DNA of 64,000 nt from Candidatus Eiseniibacteriota bacterium (GCA_016712505.1 JADJQY010000004.1:1-64000), one strand, 5' to 3'; shown: positions 54,834 to 64,000, counted from the stretch's first letter. Translations and numbers: made by a program. The notes: generated from the letters alone by a model not told the origin.

Positions 54834-55865
54834 TCAGCGCAGATGAGCGGCGATCCGTTCGCGCAGAAACGTGCGCACCCGCTCGGTCGAAGGGAGAGGC
54901 AGCACGGCCGCGGACGCGCCTTGACCGGGAAGAGGCAGGGCATCGACCTCGACCGGAGTGCGCAGCAGGTGCAGACGATGCATCTCGTGCAGGCGCCGAT
55001 CGACCCCGCCGAGCGGACCGCCGAAGATGCTCGCCGCCGGGATGCCGAGAATCGCCGCCTCCCGGATCATCGTGCCGCCGCCGCTGACCACCAGCGACGC
55101 ACGCAACAACAGATCCTTGCCATCGCGCGCCTCGCGCGCGAGCTCGAAGTGCGGAGAACGATCGGCGAGGCGGAGGATCTCCGGGCCATCACTGGCGTAG
55201 CGCGGCAGGAAGAGCACGCGGCAGTGCCCGGCCTCTTCCGCGAGCCGGACGAGCAGACGACCATAGAGCAGCTCACTCTGGGCGCTGTGGTAGTGGGCGA
55301 GCCGGGCGGGCGGACGGACCAGGATGAGCGGCGGTGCCTCCGGGGCGGGACGATCGCTCTCGGGGTCGAGGTAGACCTGCTCCTTGAATCCGGGGTACGA
55401 CACCAGTCGCGACCCCGGCACGCCGCGCGCGGCCAGCACTTCGGGAGAGACCGCATCCGGAAAATGGACTTCACGGCAGAGGAGTCCGAAGAGGCGGAGC
55501 GCCACATACTCGTAGTCGACGAAGGTCACGCTCGGGATCGAGAGCATCTTGGCGGCCAGGACCTGAGCGCGCGAGCCGTGCCCGAGCGCGAGGGTGATGC
55601 CGCGCGACCGGGCCCAGGAGGCGAGGGCCAGGGCACGAGCGATCCCCCGAAGTCCCTTCCCGAACACTCCCCCTCCCGCGTGGCCGCCGATTGGAGTAAA
55701 TTCCAGCCCGTGGAGCGCCAGCAGTTCGTGGGTCTGCGAGAGGTCGCGCGCGGTGAGCAGCACCTGATGCCCGTCTCCCCGCAGCCAGGCAATCCACGGC
55801 AGGAAGAACGGCACGTGGGGGCTGTTCTCGAGATCGATCCACAGGGTTCGAGAGGGTCCGCGCAT
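54834..55865 (-). CDS. DUF354 family protein (glycosyltransferase-like)
   Basis: 343 residues from ATG 55865 (MRGPSRTLWIDLENSPHVPF), chosen over a 261-base upstream extension that overlaps the divergent heparinase gene and looks like random sequence. The DUF354 layout is clear: N-terminal Rossmann part (WIDLENSPHVPFFLPWIAWL, TARDLSQTHELLALHG), FVDYEYVAL in the middle, and the nucleotide-sugar-binding-like end (ASLVVSGGGTMIREAAILGI). These proteins are GT-B-like and occur in surface polysaccharide loci. It is divergent from the heparinase gene with a 62-base gap. Confidence 0.85.
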   Translation of the reverse strand: MRGPSRTLWIDLENSPHVPFFLPWIAWLRGDGHQVLLTARDLSQTHELLALHGLEFTPIGGHAGGGVFGKGLRGIARALALASWARSRGITLALGHGSRAQVLAAKMLSIPSVTFVDYEYVALRLFGLLCREVHFPDAVSPEVLAARGVPGSRLVSYPGFKEQVYLDPESDRPAPEAPPLILVRPPARLAHYHSAQSELLYGRLLVRLAEEAGHCRVLFLPRYASDGPEILRLADRSPHFELAREARDGKDLLLRASLVVSGGGTMIREAAILGIPAASIFGGPLGGVDRRLHEMHRLHLLRTPVEVDALPLPGQGASAAVLPLPSTERVRTFLRERIAAHLR

Positions 55866-55927
55866 GGCGCGGCAGCTTACCCGATGCGGGAGCGCCGTGC
55901 AGTGCCGACGGTCGGTGAATTGAACCG

Positions 55928-57856
55928 ATGAACCCTTTCCTGCTCCCCCGCCGCGCCTACGGCCGCATCCGGCGACGGTTCGAGGCAAGGCGCCACACCG
56001 CGGCGGACGAACAGCTCCTGCTTCGGGCCGACCTGCACCTCGGTATCGACGCCGCCGCACGGGCGAAGTTGATCGAACGGTTCGAAGCGGACGGCCCGTG
56101 GCCGCGCAGTTCGCCGCTGGGCGCACTCCTCGCCCTCTGCCTCACCCGGGTCGATCCTGGGGATCCGGCGCTCCGCACGGCGGCAGCGGATGCGGCGGCG
56201 GGGAGACTCGAGCTCTTCGGGCAAACGACACCACTGGTGCACGCTGCGGACTGGTCGTTCGACTACCTGCGCGGGGCGAGCTGGCCGATGCGCCCACACG
56301 CCGAGATCCGCCTCGATCAGCCCGATCGGCCCGGAGATGTGCGGGTAGTCTGGGAGCGGGCGCGTTTTCACCACGCGCTGCTGGTGGCGGCGGTCTACGG
56401 CGCCGCGCCCAGGGCGGAGCCGTGCGCGCAGCTGGAAGCGCAGTGGGACCAGTTCCTCGCGGCGAACCCGCCCTACTCCGGAGTGCACTGGGCGGTCGGG
56501 ATGGAAGTGGCGATCCGCGCCGCGGCCTGGATCCTCACCCTGGCTGCCGCGCCCGGCTTCGGCCGTGAATCACTTCCGCGCTGGATCGATGCCCTGCTGC
56601 TCCACGGCCTCTTCCTCGAAACCCACCTCGAGCGGCACCCACACGGATTCACGACCAACCATACCCTGTCCGATCATGCCGGACTGGCCGTGCTCGGACG
56701 CGCCTTCGCCGATCAGGAGTGCGGGCGACGGTGGCTCGAACGCGCTCACGCGGGACTCGTCGAGTGTCTGGCCGAGCAGGTGCTGCGGGGCGGCGCCCAT
56801 TCCGAGGGCTCTCTGCCCTACGCGCGCTTCGTCCTCGAGACGGCGTTGGTGACCGCGGCGGCGCTCGATGCGGTCGATACCTTTTCCGCGCCGCTCGAGG
56901 CGTTGGCCCAGAACCTCGCCCGAGCGACGATCAACGGCCGACTTCCGGCGATCGGTGATAGCGACGAGTCGTTCTTTCCCCCGTTCACGCTCCTGCCTTT
57001 CGAGCGTCGCGACCCGTGCGACCCGGGAGCGGCGCTCGCCGCCTGGCGCGCGCTGCGGGGGACCGGCGCTGCGACGGAGGCACCACCGCACCCGGCGTCG
57101 AGCCAAGCGCCCGCGGTCGGTGCGGGGTTCCTGCGTCTCTCAGGCGATCGCTTCGAGGCGATCGTCGTCGCGCGGCACGCGGAGGAAGGATTCGTTCCGA
57201 CCCACGGACACAACGACCTCCTCTCGATCTGCCTCGACTTCGACCGCATCCCGTTTCTCATCGATCCGGGCACCGGCGGCTACGGCTGGGATCGAGCGCT
57301 GCGGCACCTGCTGCGATCCACGACGGCACACTCGACCCTGCAGGTGGGCGAGAAGGAGCAACGGGCACTGCGGCCGCGCGCGATCTTCGAGGGCCCGCCG
57401 GCACCACCCGGAGGGGCACGCTTCGATCGGGAAGACCGTTCGGCGATCACCGCGTGGCACGATGGCTTCGATCCGCTGCGGCACGAGCGGAGAGTTCGCC
57501 TCCGGCGGGGTCTCCTGCTGGTGAGCGATCGGGTCGTCCCGGTGCGTCCGAACGAGGCGACCGGAATCGTCGTCGCCACCGTTCGCTGGCAGTTCGCGGT
57601 GGGGGCGCGGGTCGAGATCCTCTCGCCGCGCGTGGCGCGGGTCTCGATTGCGGACCGATCGCTGCTGGTTCTGCTGTTGCACCCGCGCGGGGCAGGCTGG
57701 CAGAGTGCCGAGCGGCCGGTCTCGCCCCGCTACGGTCGGCGGGCGGGCGCGCCGGTGCTGGAGGCCCGGATCGAGGGAGCGCTGCCGCTCCGCTCCCGGG
57801 TCGCATTCGTGGACCACCAGAGCAGCACTCGCTGGCGAGTGAACCAGGAAGCGTGA
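55928..57856 (+). CDS. Heparinase II/III family protein
   Basis: 642 residues. The alpha/alpha-toroid N-terminal part includes WSFDYLRGASWPM and GVHWAVGMEVAIRAAAWIL near 180-200, HTLSDHAGLAVLGRAF and GGAHSEGSLPYARFVLETAL. The C-terminal heparinase II/III beta domain has GHNDLLSICLDFDRIPFLID (His-Asn-Asp, about 425) and RHLLRSTTAHSTLQVG. No signal peptide is seen. In capsule/O-antigen clusters a cytoplasmic protein of this type is paired with a bidomain oxidoreductase, which is the case here ten bases downstream. Confidence 0.87.
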   Translation: MNPFLLPRRAYGRIRRRFEARRHTAADEQLLLRADLHLGIDAAARAKLIERFEADGPWPRSSPLGALLALCLTRVDPGDPALRTAAADAAAGRLELFGQTTPLVHAADWSFDYLRGASWPMRPHAEIRLDQPDRPGDVRVVWERARFHHALLVAAVYGAAPRAEPCAQLEAQWDQFLAANPPYSGVHWAVGMEVAIRAAAWILTLAAAPGFGRESLPRWIDALLLHGLFLETHLERHPHGFTTNHTLSDHAGLAVLGRAFADQECGRRWLERAHAGLVECLAEQVLRGGAHSEGSLPYARFVLETALVTAAALDAVDTFSAPLEALAQNLARATINGRLPAIGDSDESFFPPFTLLPFERRDPCDPGAALAAWRALRGTGAATEAPPHPASSQAPAVGAGFLRLSGDRFEAIVVARHAEEGFVPTHGHNDLLSICLDFDRIPFLIDPGTGGYGWDRALRHLLRSTTAHSTLQVGEKEQRALRPRAIFEGPPAPPGGARFDREDRSAITAWHDGFDPLRHERRVRLRRGLLLVSDRVVPVRPNEATGIVVATVRWQFAVGARVEILSPRVARVSIADRSLLVLLLHPRGAGWQSAERPVSPRYGRRAGAPVLEARIEGALPLRSRVAFVDHQSSTRWRVNQEA

Positions 57857-57866
57857 ACCGACGCAG

Positions 57867-60032
57867 ATGAAACAGCTCTTCTTCCAAGGCGGCCGACCGA
57901 TCGTGGCCGAGGTGCCGGAACCGGGGATCGAACCGGGACGCATCCTGGTCGACCTGCGGGCCTCGGCGGTGAGCCCGGGGACGGAGCTCTCCAACCTCGA
58001 ACGGAGCGGGCGCGGCTTCCTCGCCCTCGCTCTGGAGAAGCGCAAGCGGGTCGATCGGTTGGTCGACGCCGTCCGGCGTCGTGACTTCTCCGACGTCACC
58101 GCGCGTCTGCAGCGACTGAAGAGTCGGTCGGAGGCGTGGGGCGCGACCGGCTACTCCGCTGCGGGAGTGGTGCGTCAGGTGGCCGCGGACGTGACGACCT
58201 TTGCCCCGGGGGACCGCGTCGCGGTGGTCGGCGCCACGTATGCGCACCATGCCGAGTCGGTCGTCGCGCCGGTCAATCTCGCCGTGCGGATCCCACCCGG
58301 GGTTGATGACGCCGCGGCCTCCACCGCCGCACTGGGCGCGATCGCGCTCCAGGCGGTGCGACGGGCGGGCAGTTCGATCGGAGAGGTGGTGCTGGTGCTC
58401 GGGCTCGGGGTGCTGGGGCAGATCGTCGTCCGTCTGTTGCGCGCCGGCGGAACGCGGGTCCTGGCCTGGGATCCCGACGCCGATCGATTGGCCCTGGCCG
58501 CGCAGGCCGGCGCGGAGCCGCTGCTCGCCCGGGACAACGAAGAGGTGGCGATCACCGCCCTGCGGGCCACGTGTGGACGCGGCGCCGATCAGGTGATCCT
58601 GGCTGCGGCTGGGGGTGAAGCGGCCGTGGCGGCAGCCGCTGGATCGACGCGCCGCGCCGGGGTGCTGGTGCTCCTGGGGAACACCCCCGTGCAGGTGCCG
58701 CGCGAGATCGCCTATGAGCGCGAGCTGACCATCCGGATGTCGACCTCCTATGGACCAGGGCGCTATGACCCTGAGTACGAGGAGCGCGGTCACGACTACC
58801 CGTATGCGCACGTGCGCTGGACCGAAGGTCGGAACATCGAGGCATACCTCGAACTGCTGGCCCGGGGACAACTCTCGCTCCACGGTCTCTTCGCGGAAGC
58901 CGCGGGGATCGAACAGGCCGCGGAAGCGTACGCGCGGCTGCGCGCGCCGGGAGCGGCTCCGGGGCTGGTGTTTCGCTATCCGGAGCGCGCGAGCAGCGGA
59001 ACGAGTTCGGTTCACGCCGTGGCGGGCGCCTCTCCGGGCGCGGCGCAGCGCTCCTCTCTCGCCCCGCCAGGCCGGCCGATCGAGGGGCCGATCCGGGTCG
59101 CACTGCTCGGCACTGGAGGGTACACCCAGAACAGCATCCTCCCGGAGCTGGCGCGGCTCGATCGCGCGGTGCGACTCGAGCTGCTCGCCGGTTCGGTCCC
59201 GGGGCGACGCGATCCTCTGGCCCAAGCGCATCACTTCGCGCGAACGAGCGGCGACTATGCGGCAGCAGCGGTCGATCCCGACGTCGATCTGGTGGTGATC
59301 GCCACGCGGCATCAGGCGCACGGAGAACTTGCGGCGCGGGCTCTCGCAGCCGGACGGGCGGTGTTCTGCGAGAAGCCGCTCGCGCTCGACGCGCAGGATC
59401 TCGATCGGATCGAGCCGCTGGCCGCCGCCGGCTTCCTCGTCGTCGGCTTCAATCGGCGTTTCGCCCCGGCAGTCGTGCGATGGAAGTCCGAGCTGCAGTC
59501 GCGCCGGGGCCCCATCCACCTCGACTATCGCGTGCAGGCGGGAGCATTGCCGGAAGGACACTGGCTGCGCGGTCCCGAAGGGGGCGGCCGGCTGATCGGC
59601 GAGGCGGTCCACATGGTCGACCTGCTGCGTCATCTGGTGGGCGCGCCGCTCAGCCGCGCGACGGTGGCCGGAGGCGGAGCCGGAAGCGATCGCGACCCTG
59701 CGGCCGACAACTTCCAGCTACTCCTGGCCTACGCGGACGGCTCGACTGCGTCGCTGCTCTACACCTCACGCGGATCGACCCGGCACCCGAAGGAACGGAT
59801 CGAAGGGCACTGGGACGGTCGCACGATCGAGCTGGACGACTTCGTCGCGCTGCGCGAGGCAGGACGCACGGACCCTCTCTGGAGCGCGGCAACGCCGCAG
59901 AAGGGGCAGGCCGGACTTTGGCAGGCGGTGGTCACTTCGCTCCGCGTGGGCGGACCGGCGCCGATGCCGACGGACGAAGTCCTCGAAGTCTCGCGCGCGG
60001 TGCTCGCCCTCGAAGCGGCGCGCCACGGGTGA
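57867..60032 (+). CDS. Bidomain oxidoreductase: zinc-type alcohol dehydrogenase + GFO/IDH/MocA
   Basis: 721 residues. Residues 1-370 are a medium-chain dehydrogenase (SPGTELSNLE, GYSAAGVVRQVAADVTTFAPGDRV, VLVLGLGVLGQIVVRLLRAG as NAD(P) site). Residues 400-720 are a GFO/IDH/MocA oxidoreductase (RVALLGTGGYTQNSILPELA, VFCEKPLALDAQDLD with the EKP motif, GEAVHMVDLLRHLVG). Such fusions are common in surface polysaccharide gene clusters next to heparinase II/III proteins and are thought to modify nucleotide sugars. The start lies ten bases after the heparinase stop. Confidence 0.88.
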   Translation: MKQLFFQGGRPIVAEVPEPGIEPGRILVDLRASAVSPGTELSNLERSGRGFLALALEKRKRVDRLVDAVRRRDFSDVTARLQRLKSRSEAWGATGYSAAGVVRQVAADVTTFAPGDRVAVVGATYAHHAESVVAPVNLAVRIPPGVDDAAASTAALGAIALQAVRRAGSSIGEVVLVLGLGVLGQIVVRLLRAGGTRVLAWDPDADRLALAAQAGAEPLLARDNEEVAITALRATCGRGADQVILAAAGGEAAVAAAAGSTRRAGVLVLLGNTPVQVPREIAYERELTIRMSTSYGPGRYDPEYEERGHDYPYAHVRWTEGRNIEAYLELLARGQLSLHGLFAEAAGIEQAAEAYARLRAPGAAPGLVFRYPERASSGTSSVHAVAGASPGAAQRSSLAPPGRPIEGPIRVALLGTGGYTQNSILPELARLDRAVRLELLAGSVPGRRDPLAQAHHFARTSGDYAAAAVDPDVDLVVIATRHQAHGELAARALAAGRAVFCEKPLALDAQDLDRIEPLAAAGFLVVGFNRRFAPAVVRWKSELQSRRGPIHLDYRVQAGALPEGHWLRGPEGGGRLIGEAVHMVDLLRHLVGAPLSRATVAGGGAGSDRDPAADNFQLLLAYADGSTASLLYTSRGSTRHPKERIEGHWDGRTIELDDFVALREAGRTDPLWSAATPQKGQAGLWQAVVTSLRVGGPAPMPTDEVLEVSRAVLALEAARHG

Positions 60033-60060
60033 CGCGCCGTCTCGAGAGTTCGAGCTGCCG

Positions 60061-60546
60061 CTAGACCCCGGCCTCCACGACCGGATCGGTGCCGCGCAGG
60101 AGCTGGAGTCGGTGCTCGAGTTCGTCGATCCGCACCTCCGCCACCCGCTCGCGCTCCAGGTAGACCCGGGCGAGTTCGTCCTTGGCCCGCCCGACGATCG
60201 TGGTCACGACGGCGAGGTGGGCGATTCCGCGGCGGTAGGGAGCGGAGTCGAGCACCAGGTTCCAGAGTCGCTCCTCGAGTAGACTCAGTACGGTCTGCAT
60301 CTCCTCGAGGAAGAACCCCTCGTGGATCCGAGCCTCGGCCATCTGGCGCACATAGACGAGGAACGGCTCGGGTCCGGTCTCCAGTGCCTTGACCAGGGCC
60401 CCGACCAGGCGCGCGGTGCGTTGCTGAAGCACGGCATCGTCGATCTGATCGTAGTGCTGTGGGGCGACGCGGCGGATCTCGCGGGCGAGATGCTCGGCCA
60501 GCTCGGTTTCGGCCGGCGTGATGTAGGTGAGCAGTTCGCGTGACAT
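60061..60546 (-). CDS. RsbRD-like N-terminal domain protein
   Basis: 161 residues. ATG 60546 (MSRELLTYITPAETELAEHL) has AAGGAG upstream, and the longer frame to 61035 overlaps the divergent transporter gene and is rejected. The helical globin-like pattern LARALVKALETGPEPF-type with YVRQMAEARIHEGFFLEEMQTVLSLLEERLW matches the RsbRD_N sensor domain of stressosome-type proteins. No kinase or STAS domain is attached, so it is a stand-alone sensor module. The signal is unknown. Confidence 0.7.
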   Translation of the reverse strand: MSRELLTYITPAETELAEHLAREIRRVAPQHYDQIDDAVLQQRTARLVGALVKALETGPEPFLVYVRQMAEARIHEGFFLEEMQTVLSLLEERLWNLVLDSAPYRRGIAHLAVVTTIVGRAKDELARVYLERERVAEVRIDELEHRLQLLRGTDPVVEAGV

Positions 60547-60745
60547 GGAACACTCCTTCGACTGAGTTCGGGAGGACGGAGGGCCGGGTTCGATCGTCCT
60601 CGGCGGGATCTTTGGGATCCGGCGGAAGCGTAGTCCCGTGGTCCCCGGGCCGCAAGGCAGCGGAGAGGCGGTTCCGATCGGCCAACATGCAGCCCACATG
60701 CACCCCCTCGACAGCGAGGGCGGCAGACCGTACACTGCGCCCCGC

Positions 60746-62284
60746 ATGACTCCATCCGTACAGGGCAGCGCGCCCGAAACCGAATCGATCGAACCGGAAC
60801 CTCCATCGACGCGGCAAATCTTTGCTGCGCAAAGAATTAGGCCTGCGGTCACTGCTTCGCTCTTGTGCTGTCTGGCACTCGGCGCGACCGCCGGCGCAGC
60901 GCTGGCCCAGGAGGTCCCGGAGCCCCAGGAACACAACCCGGGGCGGGATGTCCTCCTCGTCTTCGCTCTCGTTCTGGTGAACGCGCTCTTCGCCATGGCC
61001 GAGGCAGCGCTTCTCTCGGTGCGCCGCTCGCGCATCGACCAGCTGGTTGACGAGGGGAGTCACGCGGCACGTCTGGCCGCGCGCCTGCTGAACGACCCGA
61101 CCCGGATGCTCTCCACCCTCCAGGTCGGCGTGACCCTGGTCGGGCTCTTCTCCGCCGGTGTCGCGGCGGAGAATCTGGTCGAACCGTTCACGGCCTGGAT
61201 CCGCGCGCACACCGGTCCGGGGTTCTTCCACGATCACGCCGACGCGGCGGCGTTTACCGGCACCATCCTCGCCGTGAGCCTGGTTTCGCTCGTGGTCGGG
61301 GAGATCACGCCGAAGAGCATCGCGATCCGGCATGCCGAGCGGATCGCGCTCTGGACGGTCTACCCGATGCGCTGGCTCCAGTTCGTCGCCACTCCAATCG
61401 TCACCCTGGTGACACGCCTCTCCTCGGTGCTGACCCGCCCCTTCGGGGTGACCGCCGAGTTCCACCCCACGGCGCTGGGCGAGGACGAGCTCCGCCTGCT
61501 GGTCGAGCAGAGCGAGGAGCATGGGGTGATCGATTCGGGCGAGAAGGAGATGATCCACTCCATCTTCGACTTCGGTGAGACCCGGGTGCGCGAGGTGATG
61601 ACCCCGCGCCTCGATCTGGTCGCGCTTCCCGCCGGAGCGAACGTGGCCCAGATCTCGCGCGTGGTCCAGGAGAGTGGGCACTCCCGGCTTCCGGTCTACG
61701 ACGGTGACCTCGATCACATCGTTGGAGTGGTGCACATCAAGGATGCACTGCCCGCGCTGAGCAACGGCGAGGGCGACCGCTCGGTGCGCAGCCTGATGCG
61801 CCCGGCCTACTTCATCCCCGAGAACAAGCTGGTGGCGGACCTCCTGACCGAACTCCGGCGGGACAAGACCAAGATCGCGCTGGTGCGCGACGAGTACGGG
61901 ACCCTGACCGGCGTGGTCACGCTGGAGGACCTGCTCGAGGAGATCGTGGGCGAGATCCGGGACGAGTTCGAGCCGCGCGAGGAGGACATCCTCTGGGCGA
62001 TGCTCGACGAGCGCACCTTCGTGGCCTCCGGCCGGGTGAGCCTCGACGAATTCAACGAGCGGATGGGCACCGAGCTGCCGATCGAAGATGCAGATACCCT
62101 CGGAGGGTATGTCTTCGGTCTGCTCGGCCATCAGCCGGCGCAGGGCGAGACAGCGGAGGCCGACGGTTTCGCCTATCAGGTGGAAGCGACCGACGGACGG
62201 CGTATCCTCAAGGTGCGGGTGAGTCGATTGGGCTCGGCGGTGGGTGGCGGGCCGACCCTGGCCCCGGAGCACGAAACCGAGTAG
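60746..62284 (+). CDS. CorC/HlyC-family (CNNM) membrane protein with CBS domains
   Basis: 512 residues from ATG 60746 (MTPSVQGSAPETESIEPEP). An N-terminal hydrophobic segment (VTASLLCCLALGATAGAALAQ) precedes the CNNM membrane domain (LLVFALVLVNALFAMAEAAL, TLQVGVTLVGLFSAGVAA, TILAVSLVSLVVGEITPKSI). A CBS pair (REVMTPRLDLVALPAGANVA, VRSLMRPAYFIPENKLVA) and the CorC_HlyC C-terminal domain (GYVFGLLGHQPAQGE) follow. The family is linked to magnesium and cobalt efflux. The gene looks intact and stands alone on the plus strand. Confidence 0.9.
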   Translation: MTPSVQGSAPETESIEPEPPSTRQIFAAQRIRPAVTASLLCCLALGATAGAALAQEVPEPQEHNPGRDVLLVFALVLVNALFAMAEAALLSVRRSRIDQLVDEGSHAARLAARLLNDPTRMLSTLQVGVTLVGLFSAGVAAENLVEPFTAWIRAHTGPGFFHDHADAAAFTGTILAVSLVSLVVGEITPKSIAIRHAERIALWTVYPMRWLQFVATPIVTLVTRLSSVLTRPFGVTAEFHPTALGEDELRLLVEQSEEHGVIDSGEKEMIHSIFDFGETRVREVMTPRLDLVALPAGANVAQISRVVQESGHSRLPVYDGDLDHIVGVVHIKDALPALSNGEGDRSVRSLMRPAYFIPENKLVADLLTELRRDKTKIALVRDEYGTLTGVVTLEDLLEEIVGEIRDEFEPREEDILWAMLDERTFVASGRVSLDEFNERMGTELPIEDADTLGGYVFGLLGHQPAQGETAEADGFAYQVEATDGRRILKVRVSRLGSAVGGGPTLAPEHETE

Positions 62285-62300
62285 CAGCATTCCCGGCCAG

Positions 62301-62330
62301 TCTGGGCCGGTCTGGGCCGGTCTGGGCCGG
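62301..62330. repeat. 10-base tandem repeat, three units
   Basis: TCTGGGCCGG three times in succession, just upstream of the nadE-like start, with a partial copy before it. Confidence 0.85.
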
Positions 62331-62349
62331 TGGGAAGAGGAGTCCGGAG

Positions 62350-64000
62350 ATGAAGCCGCTCAAGGTGGGGGCGGTAGTCCTGAACCAGACTCCGCTCGAT
62401 TGGGATGGCAACGAGATGCGCATCGTGGCCGCGCTGGCCGCCGCGCGCGAGGACGAGGTCGGGCTGGTTTGCCTCCCGGAGATGTGTATCACCGGCTACG
62501 GCTGCGAGGACGCGTTCAACGGCGTCGATGTGGTGCGGCAGTCGGAGCGCGTCCTGCTCGAACTGCTCCCCGAGACCCGCGGCCTGGTCGCCTGCTTCGG
62601 ACTCCCCTGGTTGCATCACCGCGGTCTGTTCAATGCAGTGGCGGTCGCCGCCAATGGCCGCCTGATCGGCATCGTGCCCAAGCAGCACCTCGCCGGGGAC
62701 GGCATCCACTACGAACCGCGGTGGTTCAAGGCGTGGCGGAAGGACGTGGTCACCGAGACCCGGGTCGGAGATCAGGTGGTTCCGCTCGGCGATCTGCTGT
62801 TCGAGCTGGGCGGCGTCCGCTTCGGCTTCGAGATCTGCGAGGACGCGTGGGTGGCGGAGCGCCCCGGGGCCCGGCTCGCCTCCTACGGCCTGGATGTGTT
62901 GCTCAATCCGTCGGCCAGCCACTTCGCCTTCGGCAAGCTGGAGGTGCGGCGGAGATTCGTGACCGAGGGATCGCGGGCCTTCGGTGCCGCCTATGTCTAT
63001 TCCAACCTGCTCGGCAATGAGGCGGGGCGGGCGATCTACGACGGCGGCTCGTTGATCGCCACCGGGGGGGACATCATCGCCCAGGGCCCGCGACTCACTC
63101 TGCGCGACTTCGAACTGACCAGCGCGGTGGTCGATCTCGCCGCGGCGCGACTGGCCCGCGCGCGCACGGCGAGCTTCTCTCCCGCGCTGACCGAGCATCC
63201 GGGACTGGTTGCGGGCGATCACCTCTGGCCGGTGGCCGGGGCGCCGACCACGCGGATCGCGCCGGGGGCGCCGTGGGAGGAATCGCCCTACGTGAAGGAA
63301 GAGGAGTTCGCCCGCGCCGAGGCGCTGGCGCTCTTCGACTATCTGCGGAAGTCACGCTCCCAGGGTTTCACCGTGAGCCTGAGCGGCGGGTGCGACTCGA
63401 GCGTGGTGGTGACCCTGGTGCACCTTATGGTGCGCCGCGCCCTGGAAGATCTGGGGGTCGAAGGGCTCCGCTCACGGCTCCGCTTCCTCGAACCGGCACT
63501 GACCGAATCGACGGAGCAGGAGATCACGCGCCGCCTCTTGACCACCGCCTATCAAGGCACCGCGAACAGCAGTCAAGTGACGCGCGACGCCGCGCGCGCG
63601 GTGGCCGAAGCCTGCGGGGCGAAGCATTTCGAACTCGACGTCGAACCGTTCGTGCAGAGCTACACCAGCGCCATCGCGGCGGCGCTGGGGCGCAAGGTGA
63701 GCTGGGAGACCGACGATCTCGCGCTCCAGAACGTGCAGGCTCGCGTCCGCGCGCCGGGAATCTGGCTGGTGGCGAACCTGGAGAACAAGCTGCTCCTCGC
63801 AACCTCGAATCGGAGCGAGGCGGCGGTCGGCTACGCCACCATGGATGGCGACACCTGCGGAGGACTCTCCCCGCTCGCCGGGGTGGACAAGGCATTCCTC
63901 CGGCAGTGGCTCTCCTGGCTCGAGACTCACGGCCCCTCCGGTCTGGGACCGATTCCGGCCGTCCGCGCCGTGACCCAGCAGCGGTCGACGCCCGAGTTGC
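62350..64000 (+). CDS. nadE: Glutamine-dependent NAD+ synthetase, 3' truncated by the window
   Basis: At least 550 residues; the gene runs off the right edge. The nitrilase-type glutaminase domain carries the Glu in LPEMCITGY (about 45), the Lys in PKQHLAGDG (about 115) and the catalytic Cys in EICEDAW (about 160). The synthetase domain has the ATP P-loop SGGCDSSVV near residue 345, and later NLENKLLLATSNRSEAAVGY and TMDGDTCGGLSPLAGVDK. It makes NAD+ from deamido-NAD using glutamine. ATG 62350 has a CCGGAGA upstream. No frameshift is seen in the visible part. Confidence 0.93.
   Translation, partial: MKPLKVGAVVLNQTPLDWDGNEMRIVAALAAAREDEVGLVCLPEMCITGYGCEDAFNGVDVVRQSERVLLELLPETRGLVACFGLPWLHHRGLFNAVAVAANGRLIGIVPKQHLAGDGIHYEPRWFKAWRKDVVTETRVGDQVVPLGDLLFELGGVRFGFEICEDAWVAERPGARLASYGLDVLLNPSASHFAFGKLEVRRRFVTEGSRAFGAAYVYSNLLGNEAGRAIYDGGSLIATGGDIIAQGPRLTLRDFELTSAVVDLAAARLARARTASFSPALTEHPGLVAGDHLWPVAGAPTTRIAPGAPWEESPYVKEEEFARAEALALFDYLRKSRSQGFTVSLSGGCDSSVVVTLVHLMVRRALEDLGVEGLRSRLRFLEPALTESTEQEITRRLLTTAYQGTANSSQVTRDAARAVAEACGAKHFELDVEPFVQSYTSAIAAALGRKVSWETDDLALQNVQARVRAPGIWLVANLENKLLLATSNRSEAAVGYATMDGDTCGGLSPLAGVDKAFLRQWLSWLETHGPSGLGPIPAVRAVTQQRSTPEL

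Noticed and set aside
57447..59633. Minus-strand frame of about 730 codons opposite the bidomain oxidoreductase
   Set aside because: Antisense codon-bias shadow; the plus strand shows two dehydrogenase domains.
59759..62290. Minus-strand open frame of more than 800 codons across the oxidoreductase and CorC-like genes
   Set aside because: It spans the 3' end of one gene, the RsbRD-like gene region and another gene in antisense; no coherent domain.
1..64000. tRNA, rRNA or CRISPR features
   Set aside because: Scanning intergenic regions for TPsiC-like words with cloverleaf partners and for regularly spaced repeats found nothing convincing.

Overview
The window is high-GC DNA with densely packed operons and no rRNA, tRNA or CRISPR array that I can see. 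Several secreted proteins end in a FlgD-like Ig sorting domain that closes with a short basic/hydrophobic tail (for example RVVLLR, KVVVVP, RKMTLLK). That C-terminus, combined with tail-fibre-like GIGTTxP repeats, beta-propeller surface proteins and a proteobacterial-type Pho/Pst locus, suggests an uncultured FCB-superphylum bacterium (Eisenbacteria/Krumholzibacteria-like). This placement is an inference from protein style and composition, not from a marker gene.

Layout. 1-1.3 kb: end of a tail-fibre-like protein and a small FlgD-domain secreted protein. 1.7-18.5 kb, minus strand: a complete type 3 BREX phage-defence operon in the order brxF, brxC, pglXI, brxHII, pglZ, brxA. Three extra genes are spliced in with overlapping or near-abutting junctions: a HEPN-like + HATPase protein between brxC and pglXI, and an ABC/AAA ATPase plus a PD-(D/E)XK-like nuclease between pglXI and brxHII. 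Two small genes precede brxF. 19.4-21 kb: a TetR regulator with a perfect inverted-repeat operator, divergent from an outer-membrane-like protein gene. 21-41 kb: an accessory zone of secreted FlgD-domain proteins (beta-propellers, a subtilase), a HigBA-type toxin-antitoxin pair, an SGNH hydrolase, a trypsin-like protease and decayed gene fragments. 41-51 kb, plus strand: an intact phosphate regulon phoB-phoR-pstS-pstC-pstA-pstB-phoU with a candidate Pho box in front of pstS. 51.5-52.4 kb: a tiny membrane protein with an in-frame UGA and a SECIS-like hairpin, coupled to an ArsR regulator, then an FmdB zinc ribbon. 53.4-64 kb: a CBM48 + esterase pair, a DUF354 protein divergent from a heparinase II/III - bidomain oxidoreductase pair (surface polysaccharide), an RsbRD-like domain protein, a CorC/HlyC transporter and the start of glutamine-dependent NAD synthetase.

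Three things deserve attention. First, the 60-codon membrane protein at 51489-51671 reads through a UGA, carries a hairpin at the canonical bacterial SECIS distance, and its extended frame stops exactly in a 4-nt overlap with arsR: a strong selenoprotein candidate. Second, the BREX operon carries embedded candidate effectors. Third, about 16 frameshifts and one nonsense codon break genes between 1 and 41 kb, mostly in secreted-protein genes and often in G/C runs, while 41-64 kb shows none. Either the left part is poorly sequenced, or these genes are decaying or phase-variable.
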